Positions 15,435 to 22,365 of a stretch of 25,850 bases of DNA are shown here, in pieces. The stretch is from a virus. Location: the IMG/VR virus record IMGVR_UViG_3300034631_000013, positions 1-25,850 of that record; one strand, given 5' to 3'. Position 1 is the first letter of the stretch, and each line of letters starts with the position of its first letter. The position numbers and the translations under genes are program-made. The notes under the pieces are model-generated. The model did not search any database and was not told where the DNA came from. It saw only the letters and a program-made list of their open reading frames with translations.

Positions 15435-15742
15435 TGCTCGAAACATGGGACGCCGCCGGCCAGCCAGTTATTGATCGGGAAACCCGACTGTTTCGACAGT
15501 TCGGCACACTGCGCATCGGTCGAGATTTCACCGGGAACGATGGCGTTGGGACCGTCTTTGACGAACGGTTTGCTACCGGGACCGCTGTGTTTCTCCGCCT
15601 CGACGGTGGTGCAAATGCCTACGATGCCGTCGTGACGATCGCGGGGCGGACCCTGACGTGGGAGTTTTTTGAACCGGTCCGTTGGCGCAACGGCGTATTG
15701 GTGACGCGCCCGAACGCACGCTACGCCTATGGTGTAATGTGA
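15434..15742 (+). CDS. Tail tip accessory protein, DUF6453-like pattern
   Basis: This 102-aa beta-rich protein starts MLETWDAAGQPVIDRETRLFRQFGTLRIGR. It ends with VVTIAGRTLTWEFFEPVRWRNGVLVTRPNARYAYGVM. The layout 'fd..G..v.d..tRl.r.lG...' followed by 'tltW.....' resembles small proteins found after tip genes in enterobacterial phages (DUF6453 type). This is recalled from pattern, not checked by search. The start overlaps the previous stop (TAATG) and the stop overlaps the next start (GTGA). It is probably a tip accessory subunit. Confidence 0.6.
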   Translation: MLETWDAAGQPVIDRETRLFRQFGTLRIGRDFTGNDGVGTVFDERFATGTAVFLRLDGGANAYDAVVTIAGRTLTWEFFEPVRWRNGVLVTRPNARYAYGVM

Positions 15743-16269
15743 TCCAGACGTTCGCAGACAACCGTGTTCAGTTCGATGGTGATGATATGACCTGGGCGTT
15801 GGCACGCAGTGGGACCGCCACAGTCCAGAGCGGTCAACTGACGATTCCGGCAGATCGCGCATCAGTCGTTGCCCTCGCAGGCGACATTGGAAGGATCGCA
15901 ACCCAGTCTGCTGGCAATCACAACTCCCGAACATTCTCAGTGTCCGGTCAGAACGGCAACGCTACGAACTACTTCGTTTTCGAAGAAGTGGCCACTCTCA
16001 GCGACGGGCAACCGCTTTTTGAGACGCGGAATAGTAAGGGCGAAACCACTTTTACATCGGGGCTGTATCCACTCAAACTTATTGCGGTGATTGATCGTGG
16101 GCAGCATTTTGCAACAGGAAAGATCATAGCTTATGTTCAGATTTCAGGGCGGACCACTGTCGTTGACGTGACCGGCTGCCCGATAATCGCAACAGTGGTT
16201 CGGAGAGTAAATAGTCCTATGCGGGCCACGAACCGAATGAGCGGTTCATCATTCTGGCTCGGCATTTAG
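15739..16269 (+). CDS. Tail tip/fibre protein, hypothetical
   Basis: I set the start at GTG 15739, which overlaps the previous stop as GTGA. The ATG further upstream (15682) would overlap the previous gene by 60 bases and adds unlikely residues. The 176-aa product is strand-rich (MTWALARSGTATVQSGQLTIPADRASVVALAGDIGRIATQ, FVFEEVATLSDGQPLFETRNSKGETTFTSGLYPLKLIAVIDRG), has no catalytic motif, and ends RMSGSSFWLGI. The box at 16208 lies inside its last 21 codons, with an in-frame ATG five bases after it. Family unknown; position argues for a virion protein. Confidence 0.6.
   Translation: MIQTFADNRVQFDGDDMTWALARSGTATVQSGQLTIPADRASVVALAGDIGRIATQSAGNHNSRTFSVSGQNGNATNYFVFEEVATLSDGQPLFETRNSKGETTFTSGLYPLKLIAVIDRGQHFATGKIIAYVQISGRTTVVDVTGCPIIATVVRRVNSPMRATNRMSGSSFWLGI
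16208..16213 (+). promoter_or_regulatory. TAAATA box inside the end of a coding region
   Basis: Copy 10 of 11, in context GAGTAAATAGTCCT. It lies within the previous gene and 64 bases before ATG 16277, which has its own AGGAG. An ATG at 16219, five bases after the box and in frame with the host gene, would give only a 16-residue peptide. Confidence 0.55.
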
Positions 16270-16276
16270 GAGACGA

Positions 16277-17014
16277 ATGGCATTTGTTAGTAAGACACTC
16301 GTAGATGCAAACGGAGTAGAGTTCCCCGGACTGTTTTTTGATGCCGGTGGTGCTGGCATCATACCTGTTTCGGTCGCGGTCGATAGGTTCGCAACGCCGG
16401 TCGATTTCTCAACCAAGCCGATGATCGGCGGTCTCTACAACGATATGCGGCTTGGCGCGGGTAAGGTTCCCCCGCTGGTCGCGATCGGTGATACCGCAAC
16501 AATTCAGAGCGACAAATACGGCGTATTGCGGGTCAGCCTCGCACAAGACGGGCGCGAAATGGTTTGCGCGACCATGACCACGATGGTCAATCAGCAGGTG
16601 TTCTCAAACACCGGGTTGGCACTTTTGGGGTCGATGCCCGCCAACATTGATGGCCGCACGAACAAGATCACCTTTGACCGCTGCGTCAACTCGAACTGGC
16701 GCTTGATGCAGTCGGCGGCAACGACGAACGCCACCCTTGTCTTTGCCGGAGCGTCGCGTTTGGCCCGGTTGCAGGGGCAATGCGCCACCGATGTTGTTTC
16801 ATATGTCAAAATCTACGACCTCGCGACCGCTCCCACGCAATCGTCGGTGCCCGTCATGGTGTTCGAGGTAACGGGCGCGTTCTCGCTCGACCTTTGCAGC
16901 CTCGTGATGCTTAACGGCATCGGGGTACGCATCACGCGCAACATCGCGGATAACGACAACACGGCGGTCAACGCAGGAGATGTCCGCGCGCTGAATCTGA
17001 CTTACGCGCGATGA
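16277..17014 (+). CDS. Virion surface/tail fibre-base protein, hypothetical
   Basis: This 245-aa protein has a good AGGAG seven bases after the previous stop. Its last 60 residues (VVSYVKIYDLATAPTQSSVPVMVFEV...GIGVRITRNIADNDNTAVNAGDVRALNLTYAR) match a domain often seen in phage tail and fibre-associated proteins, of pattern 'lKlYnkatapt.g...Pv......G.a..it...ad.D.tav.agdv..n..Y'. The N-terminal half is beta-rich and probably anchors to the tip. The stop overlaps the next ATG as ATGA, coupling it to the lyase-like gene. It is likely the anchor or base of a receptor-binding assembly. Confidence 0.65.
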   Translation: MAFVSKTLVDANGVEFPGLFFDAGGAGIIPVSVAVDRFATPVDFSTKPMIGGLYNDMRLGAGKVPPLVAIGDTATIQSDKYGVLRVSLAQDGREMVCATMTTMVNQQVFSNTGLALLGSMPANIDGRTNKITFDRCVNSNWRLMQSAATTNATLVFAGASRLARLQGQCATDVVSYVKIYDLATAPTQSSVPVMVFEVTGAFSLDLCSLVMLNGIGVRITRNIADNDNTAVNAGDVRALNLTYAR

Positions 17015-17817
17015 TGTACTCCCGTCCCGACTTCCGGGGAAACGCTATCAACGAACCGATGCGACATGTCGTAGGCGGCTCGCAATATCGCCGCTCCTAC
17101 GCCTTCGAACGTGCCAATACCCACCAGTACAAGCTGGTGCTCGATGGCCAAATACAGCGGTTCGAGGTGCGGTCCGGTGATGTAGGCGACGCGACGAATC
17201 TGGTCAGCGGCAACGAACGCTCGGAGGTCGTTGTCGATGCGCCGCTCACACCGGGCAGACCGGAAAGCATCTTCGCATTCGAGGAAGAGGGTTGGCTCGC
17301 TTACTCATTCATGATCGAAACGCCGATCACGGCAGAATTCGCCATTGTCGGACAATGGCACGATTATCCTGAGCCGGAAGACGTGCATATGTCACCGCCA
17401 CTATCATTCGTGGCTTACCCATCGAAGGTGCAGAACGGGCAAACTGTCATCCCCTTCGCAATGGCGACGATGTTTGATCCAAACTTGGCCTCACCAATCG
17501 CGAATCCAAATTACCGAACTCGATGGAGCGGTTCGCTCGTGATGGGGAAATGGACGAACATTGTCCTGAACTTTCGGGCGAGCATCAAAGATACTGGGTT
17601 CCTGCGACTTTGGCTCGATGGTGAGCTTGTATGCAACGCGGAAAATATTAGCTTCGGGTTCAACAACAGAACCGGTTTTGCATACTGGCAGTACGGCATT
17701 TACCGGAAGAAAGATGCGAACACGATGATCGCGCACTACGCGAACATGCGGGTCGGGCGCGAGAATATGGCGCATCTGATTGACCAGCCAAACCCGCTGC
17801 TAGGTAGGAGCGCATAA
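17011..17817 (+). CDS. Polysaccharide lyase-like tail depolymerase
   Basis: This 268-aa protein has the signature elements of heparin-lyase-like and alginate-lyase-like jelly-roll enzymes: NERSEV (residues 68-73), GQWH (114-117), and AYWQYGIYR (to 232), preceded by TNIVLNFRASIKDTGFLRLWLDGELV. In this superfamily (heparin lyase I, PL7, PL20) the Arg-Ser-Glu, Gln-x-His and Tyr-x-Tyr-Arg elements line the catalytic groove. It has no signal peptide and is coupled to the fibre-base gene (ATGA), so it is most likely a virion-bound depolymerase that strips capsule or exopolysaccharide for adsorption. The substrate cannot be read from sequence. Its TAA stop is the first half of the next box. Confidence 0.75.
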   Translation: MMYSRPDFRGNAINEPMRHVVGGSQYRRSYAFERANTHQYKLVLDGQIQRFEVRSGDVGDATNLVSGNERSEVVVDAPLTPGRPESIFAFEEEGWLAYSFMIETPITAEFAIVGQWHDYPEPEDVHMSPPLSFVAYPSKVQNGQTVIPFAMATMFDPNLASPIANPNYRTRWSGSLVMGKWTNIVLNFRASIKDTGFLRLWLDGELVCNAENISFGFNNRTGFAYWQYGIYRKKDANTMIAHYANMRVGRENMAHLIDQPNPLLGRSA

Positions 17818-17820
17818 ATA
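17815..17820 (+). promoter_or_regulatory. TAAATA box 6 bases before an ATG
   Basis: Copy 11 of 11; its TAA is the lyase stop codon. CGCAT (17811-17815) and ATGCG (17822-17826) form a perfect hairpin that lies exactly between an AGGAG (17806-17810) and ATG 17827. In read-through RNA, folding could bring that distant Shine-Dalgarno next to the start. Confidence 0.6.
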
Positions 17821-17826
17821 AATGCG

Positions 17827-18090
17827 ATGGCATACTCTCCCGCATACTTCCCGAACACTCCTGCGACACCTGTTCGCCGAAGTGTAGTAGTCACCCCCAG
17901 TGATACAGCGAGAATCGACCCCACGAAGTCACTCATTATAGTGTCCGGTGGAACGGTTGTGATCCAGTGTAGCGAAGACACAGCCCCTCAGATTTTTCCA
18001 AACCTGCCACCCTATGCAGAACTGATCTTTGAAGTGGTGAAGGTTCTCGCGAGCGGGACAACGGCACAAGACATTCGAGGCTGCTACTGA
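17827..18090 (+). CDS. Spike-base-like small virion protein
   Basis: This 87-aa beta protein has the pattern RRSVVVTPSDTARIDPTKSLIIVSGGTVVIQCSEDTAPQIFPNLPPYAELIFEVVKVLASGTTAQDIRGCY. The sequence 'vtpsDt..l...trgl.v...G.v.v.........n.p.g..lp..v..v.aTGTTA.dI...' is widespread among phage tail genes in proteobacteria, often beside fibres and esterases, and has been seen as a spike-base fold. ATG 17827 sits six bases after the box. An earlier ATG at 17822 is out of frame. The stop overlaps the next ATG (TGATG), coupling it to the esterase. Confidence 0.7.
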   Translation: MAYSPAYFPNTPATPVRRSVVVTPSDTARIDPTKSLIIVSGGTVVIQCSEDTAPQIFPNLPPYAELIFEVVKVLASGTTAQDIRGCY

Positions 18091-19442
18091 TGGGCTTCGT
18101 TCGTATCCCCTCTGCGCCTACCGTCCCGGTGATGCCTGCGAACAACCGCATCGCGGTGTTTGGGCCAAGTCATGCGGCACAGCACTTTACCGGCGTAAAT
18201 GCCGCTGGCGATGTCCCGATGCTATTCTCCCAGACGACCGGTGCCGTCCACTGGGCCAACTTCCTGTCTGGTGGTCGCGCTGTTCTTGAGCCTGCCGATA
18301 TGGTGGCGCGCAACGGCGAATGGACCGGGCCGATGACGTGGAACAGCATTGACTATCCCGGCCTCATGTCGCGCGTCGACAAGCTGCTGGCGACCGGTGT
18401 TGGGCATGTCGTGATGGTCGCGCCAAGCGCCAATGACCGCAACGCATGGACCGCTACGCAGTCGATTGCGAACCTCAATGCGATCATCGACCGGATCGTA
18501 GGCGCGGGCATGTTGCTGACCATCCTGCTAGACTATCCGCATGGCGCAGCCGCTTACACGAACATGCGCTTGTCCAACACGTCAGCAAGCCCGCAACTCG
18601 ATCACTGGAACGCGGTCAACCGTTGGCTGCTGACGCTACACGGGCAGCGCGGTATCCGCGTTGTCGATACGCCTGCAATCCTTGCCGACTTTAACAGTGC
18701 CGAAGGTCAGGCGGCGGCGGGCGTCACTATCGACGGGCTGCACCTTTCCACGGCAGGGGCTTACGCCGTTGGTCGCGTTCTAGCGCGCGAATGGCGGCGA
18801 CTTTATCCACTTGGAGGCGCGCTTCCATTTGGTCAGGCTGAACGTGCGGGCGTCGTAGGTATCAATCCAGCACCCATGATTTCGAACAGCCCGTACTTCC
18901 CCGGGACGGGCGGCACGCTCGGAGCGGGCGCAACCGGCCAGCTTGCTAGCGGCTGGCAAACGCAGTTGGGTAGCGGCGTCAGCGCCGCCTATTCCAAAGT
19001 CTCGACAACAGCTTTCGCGGGCCGCAGCTACAGCGACGACGATGGTCCGCTGTCGAAAGATTGGCAGCAAATTACGCTTTCCGGCACCGCTTCCGGAACC
19101 GGCGATGTGATGATTTTGCGCCAGGCGGTGAACAGCACGATTGGCGATGTTCTACGGGCTTGCGCAGAGATTGAAGTCGATGCAGGTGCCGCCGGGCTGT
19201 CCGGCATTGGAATTTACATCTTCCACAGCGGGTCTGGACAGCAAATCCGCGCCTTTGGGACACCGCCAGCTAACTTGGCCGATGCGATGCCTTCGCAGGC
19301 CATGGCAGGCGTAATGCGAACGCCCCGTTGGACTGCCGACAGCAACCTCTTCTACCTTCAGCTATCTGCGAAACCTATCAATGGCGCGTCCGTATCGGCA
19401 ACGATCCGCGTTCGCGGCTTCGCGGCAGGAAGGGGGCTTTAA
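18090..19442 (+). CDS. SGNH-type esterase, virion-associated
   Basis: This 450-aa protein carries the GDSL/SGNH catalytic elements: Ser27 in IAVFGPSHA, Asn115 in VAPSANDRN, and Asp215/His218 in IDGLHLSTAG. The spacing fits the family's blocks I, III and V. The usual Gly of block II is unclear. After about residue 235 comes a second, beta-rich domain of about 200 residues (GTGGTLGAGATGQLASGWQ...SATIRVRGFAAGRGL) that resembles carbohydrate-binding or fibre C-terminal domains. There is no signal peptide. It is coupled to the spike-base gene, so it probably deacetylates host surface glycan while mounted on the tail. It works plausibly alongside the lyase 300 bases upstream. Confidence 0.8.
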   Translation: MGFVRIPSAPTVPVMPANNRIAVFGPSHAAQHFTGVNAAGDVPMLFSQTTGAVHWANFLSGGRAVLEPADMVARNGEWTGPMTWNSIDYPGLMSRVDKLLATGVGHVVMVAPSANDRNAWTATQSIANLNAIIDRIVGAGMLLTILLDYPHGAAAYTNMRLSNTSASPQLDHWNAVNRWLLTLHGQRGIRVVDTPAILADFNSAEGQAAAGVTIDGLHLSTAGAYAVGRVLAREWRRLYPLGGALPFGQAERAGVVGINPAPMISNSPYFPGTGGTLGAGATGQLASGWQTQLGSGVSAAYSKVSTTAFAGRSYSDDDGPLSKDWQQITLSGTASGTGDVMILRQAVNSTIGDVLRACAEIEVDAGAAGLSGIGIYIFHSGSGQQIRAFGTPPANLADAMPSQAMAGVMRTPRWTADSNLFYLQLSAKPINGASVSATIRVRGFAAGRGL

Positions 19443-19630
19443 TGGCAAACCTCCGTACGATCCTTGCCTTTGCACAGCGCCGACTAGCCGAACGCTCAAC
19501 CCGCGTGGCGCTTGTGACGCTGGCCGGTACGCTGGGCATGTCGATCGCCGCCGAACACTTGGAGGTCATCGCGGCACTCATGGGGCTGGCGCTGCTCGTC
19601 GTTGCGCCTGACGGTGACGCCAATGGCTGA
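19442..19630 (+). CDS. Holin-like small membrane protein
   Basis: This 62-aa protein starts at an ATG that overlaps the esterase stop (TAATG at 19440-19444). The N-terminal 18 residues are basic (ANLRTILAFAQRRLAERSTR), followed by two hydrophobic stretches (VALVTLAGTLGMSIA and VIAALMGLALLVVA) separated by EHLE, then a short acidic tail. This is a class II holin layout. It stands before a second membrane gene at the end of the structural operon, a common place for lysis genes. No endolysin is visible, so the lysis role is inference. Confidence 0.55.
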   Translation: MANLRTILAFAQRRLAERSTRVALVTLAGTLGMSIAAEHLEVIAALMGLALLVVAPDGDANG

Positions 19631-19952
19631 TCCAGCGATCCCTCAGGATATGCGTGACCTTCTGATCCGTTTGGATCAGCGCGTCACGGACGGCTTCGCA
19701 ACGATCAATCAGCGGCTCGATGCGTTCGATCGTCGGGCAGAGAACCTCGATGCCCGCGTGACGAAGTTGGAAACCGCTGAAGTTAAGCGGGCGGGTGAGT
19801 TGGCTGGTGCGCAGCGCCTCGGCAGCTACCTCAAAATAGCGGTTACGGCATTGGTCGCGGTCGTAGGATACCTCGGCTATCAGATCGAGTTGGCTCCTCG
19901 ATCCGATAGGGTCGTATCGAAGACCGTTATCCAAACGCCCTCTCGTTCTTAA
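19623..19952 (+). CDS. Tail-anchored coiled-coil protein, XhlA-like
   Basis: This 109-aa protein starts at ATG 19623 and overlaps the holin-like gene by 8 bases. Residues 10-60 form a coiled coil (LLIRLDQRVTDGFATINQRLDAFDRRAENLDARVTKLE), followed by one membrane span at about 70-86 (LKIAVTALVAVVGYLGY) and a short outer tail. XhlA-type holin partners have the same order, cytoplasmic coil then a single C-terminal span. A spanin or antiholin is also possible. Its stop overlaps the convergent SRAP gene by 4 bases, marking the end of the late block. Confidence 0.6.
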   Translation: MADPAIPQDMRDLLIRLDQRVTDGFATINQRLDAFDRRAENLDARVTKLETAEVKRAGELAGAQRLGSYLKIAVTALVAVVGYLGYQIELAPRSDRVVSKTVIQTPSRS

Positions 19953-20587
19953 TCTGCATCAATTGTCCGACGGGTCGGAAAAACTGGGCCGCGCACTGTC
20001 ATTCTCGCCGCATCGTATGGACGCTGCAAAGCGGCCACCTCGTCATACGACCCCCGCAACCACGTATCGGCATCCTTGGGTTCTAGGACCGTTATCATGG
20101 CCTTGGGGTGGATTGGCTTCACAAGGTCGTTGGCGTCGCACGTAACCATCGTGAAGCCGTTACCCTCGGCGGTGTGCTGCCAGAACCCTGCGACGGCGAA
20201 CACCGGTTGGTCCGTAACCTGAAACCACATCTCTCCCTTCAACGGCTTTCGTCCGTCGTTCAGGTCGATTGGCTCAGGCGTCCATTCGCAAAACTCGGTC
20301 AAGGGGATCAGGCATCGGTTCGCCGGATCGCTGGCTAGCCTGCGCCATTGTGGAAGGTGCAATTGCCGGACGTTCGTCATCGGCCATTTCGCTTGGCCAC
20401 CGAGAACGTCCCATGCCATCACGTCCCAAGCGCGCTCACCGTCCTGTTCGCGGATCACGTAGGCGCGGCCCTTGGGGCGCAGTTCTTTGGGATCGAACCG
20501 ATTGTCGCGTGGACGCTCGCCGAATAGCTTCTTAGCCGATCCGAAGATCGTTTCCGGCTCGCCGTCATATCGCGCTCGATTACACAT
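19949..20587 (-). CDS. SRAP family abasic-site protein (YedK/HMCES-like)
   Basis: This 212-aa protein is a SOS-response-associated peptidase-type protein that crosslinks covalently to abasic sites in single-stranded DNA. Cys2 (MCNR) is the nucleophile exposed when Met is removed. Asn72 lies in TNVRQ (family TNAR), Glu101 in EFCEW (family FYEW), and His160 in IHPKAM (family IHdRMP). All key residues are present, and length fits the family. It is the first leftward gene and meets the late operon tail-to-tail. In phages it may protect DNA with abasic sites or modified bases. The start is ATG 20587; the 9-base gap to 20597 suggests co-transcription with the membrane protein upstream of it. Confidence 0.9.
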   Translation of the reverse strand: MCNRARYDGEPETIFGSAKKLFGERPRDNRFDPKELRPKGRAYVIREQDGERAWDVMAWDVLGGQAKWPMTNVRQLHLPQWRRLASDPANRCLIPLTEFCEWTPEPIDLNDGRKPLKGEMWFQVTDQPVFAVAGFWQHTAEGNGFTMVTCDANDLVKPIHPKAMITVLEPKDADTWLRGSYDEVAALQRPYDAARMTVRGPVFPTRRTIDAD

Positions 20588-20596
20588 GCGACCCTA

Positions 20597-21598
20597 CTAC
20601 TTCGAAGCAAATTCAATATGCGTTATCGTTGCAGTAACCTTACCAGTGGCCCACTCTGATGGGACGCTCTTAGCGCTATAAAACTTGTCCTTCTCATTTT
20701 GCCAGATATAGTTTGGTCGAAGCGGGGTGTTGTTGTCGCTAGAATAGCTATCCTCCACCACCCAGACCGGATTATACTCTTCCTCAGCGATTGCTTTACC
20801 AAGATCATCCTGGAAAACGACTTTTACCGTAACGCGGTCAAGCGTGCGACCTCCGGAATTCTTAAGCTTGAAGTCTACCCCAGGTATCCGTCCGTCGAGT
20901 ATACTGTCGTAATATTTCGCCTTTAAGTCATACACTCGCAGGTTGTCGCGGATGTATGCAGCCTCCGCGGGGCTGGGACCACTAGCGGTTGAGCCAGACA
21001 CGTCGCTGGTATCCGTCCCAGTAATGGCAGGCGACGCATCACCAGAGGCGGCGCTGTTACCTGCACCTCTGAAATTATCGACGTACAGTGTCCATCCAAT
21101 GACCGCTACGGCAAGTAAAGCTGAGACAGATGAGATCGTTCTGCTGGCGCTATCGGGGGCATTGGTCGCAGGCTCGCTGGCCTCCTTGCGCGCCTGAACG
21201 GCAGCGTAAATCAGTAAGCCCGCACCAGCAGCAAGGAACAACCAGCCCCATTGTAACTGAATTGTTCCGACGGCCGCTTTAGCAATGCCAGCGAATGGGT
21301 TGTCCTTCAGTTGATCCATGCTGTTCCGCATTTGGGACAAACGGTATTGGAGTACGGCGAAATGATAGACGAGCAGCACGGATGCCGCGACGCCGGGCCA
21401 GAAGGTGTCACGCTCACGACCGTTCAGGGCAACCGCGCCGCCAACGACGGCCAATGCTAGTAGAGCAAGCGCCGTCAGGCTCGTCCCGTCGTTGAACAAG
21501 TTGACGTTGCCAAGGATGGGTACCGTTACGATCGGGCAAAAAAGGCCGACGATCAGTAGCGCTGCGCCTGCCAGCGCCAAATTCCTAGTGGTTGTCAT
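20597..21598 (-). CDS. Five-span membrane protein with exposed C-terminal domain
   Basis: This 333-aa protein has likely membrane spans at residues about 7-30, 41-58, 67-85, 116-134 and 155-173. A Ser/Thr/Gly-rich linker follows (GASGDASPAITGTDTSD region), then a beta-rich domain from about 215 to the end. That domain (IPGVDFKLKNSGGRTLDRVTVKVVFQDDLGKAIAEEEYNPVWV...LRPNYIWQNEKDKFYSAKSVPSEW) matches a bacterial domain of unknown function that resembles FxLYD-type envelope domains. It sits in a leftward pair with SRAP and diverges from the secreted-protein gene. It is not a known virion component, so it is probably cargo acting at the host envelope. No enzyme motif is seen. Confidence 0.75.
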   Translation of the reverse strand: MTTTRNLALAGAALLIVGLFCPIVTVPILGNVNLFNDGTSLTALALLALAVVGGAVALNGRERDTFWPGVAASVLLVYHFAVLQYRLSQMRNSMDQLKDNPFAGIAKAAVGTIQLQWGWLFLAAGAGLLIYAAVQARKEASEPATNAPDSASRTISSVSALLAVAVIGWTLYVDNFRGAGNSAASGDASPAITGTDTSDVSGSTASGPSPAEAAYIRDNLRVYDLKAKYYDSILDGRIPGVDFKLKNSGGRTLDRVTVKVVFQDDLGKAIAEEEYNPVWVVEDSYSSDNNTPLRPNYIWQNEKDKFYSAKSVPSEWATGKVTATITHIEFASK

Positions 21599-21733
21599 GA
21601 TAGCCCCCAGCTCGAACCAGAACGGACCCGTTCCATAAGAGGATTGCGTACTTTCCCCGTGCGATCAACCTTGCAGATCAGCAAGTTACTAGGCCATGTA
21701 GGACAGAACGCAGCGGAAGGTGAACGGGGGACA

Positions 21734-22300
21734 ATGAGGCGAGCAATAGTCGCGGTGGGGCTGATCGCATGTGCGACGGGCGCCCTTTACGCGCGTGATT
21801 TCGGAACGGCGGGCGGCTTCGACATCGTAGCCCAAGAAAGCGACGCCGAAACCCCGAATACCGGCGCGTGTATAATGTCAGAAGAGTATGAGGGAACGGG
21901 GGATACCGAACTCAGTGTAGTTCGAAGCCTGAAGAATCCCGCACTTGTAGCCGTAATCGTAACCAACTACAATTGGTCGATAAAGGATGGCGAAGAGCAT
22001 CAGCTGTCCTACCATATGGGCGGTTATTACTACGATCGAGTAGCGTCCGGATATCAAGAAGGCATCAGAAAGGGTTTCACCGCTGTATTTCCAGCGGATG
22101 ACTTTTTGCCAACCTTTGCAAAAAGTACCAATTTTCGTATTAAGAAGGGCGATACGACTGTTGATAGCCTTTCGCTCGACGGCTCAAGTGCTGCTGTCCA
22201 AGCTTTCAACCGTTGCTGGGCCTACGTTAAAAATGACGAAGCAGCTAAACAGCGCGAGCGCGACCGCTTTTCGCATATCCCAAAAGACCCATTCAAATGA
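21734..22300 (+). CDS. Secreted protein, hypothetical
   Basis: I start this 188-aa protein at ATG 21734, after a GGGGGA site, because it then begins with a signal peptide: MRR, a hydrophobic run AIVAVGLIACATGALYA, then RDF. An ATG at 21644 in frame would place about 30 polar residues before the signal. The mature part contains two Cys (ACIM near 43, NRCWAY near 165) that could form a disulphide, and the segments EYEGTGDTELSVVRSLKNPALVAVIVTNYNWSI and HMGGYYYDRVASGYQEG. I do not recognise a family. It diverges from the membrane-protein gene and is followed by the SHOCT gene, probably a host-facing envelope cargo set. Confidence 0.7.
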   Translation: MRRAIVAVGLIACATGALYARDFGTAGGFDIVAQESDAETPNTGACIMSEEYEGTGDTELSVVRSLKNPALVAVIVTNYNWSIKDGEEHQLSYHMGGYYYDRVASGYQEGIRKGFTAVFPADDFLPTFAKSTNFRIKKGDTTVDSLSLDGSSAAVQAFNRCWAYVKNDEAAKQRERDRFSHIPKDPFK

Positions 22301-22365
22301 ATAATGCTGTAGTGCCTGCCAATGACAAGGCGAGCGAACAAAGCAATATTGGAGGGCTGGTATAG

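Noticed and set aside
14944-17820. TAAATA as a mere by-product of TAA stop codons
   Set aside because: Only the copies at 14944 and 17815 include the upstream stop codon; the other nine do not, so stop-codon use cannot explain the array.
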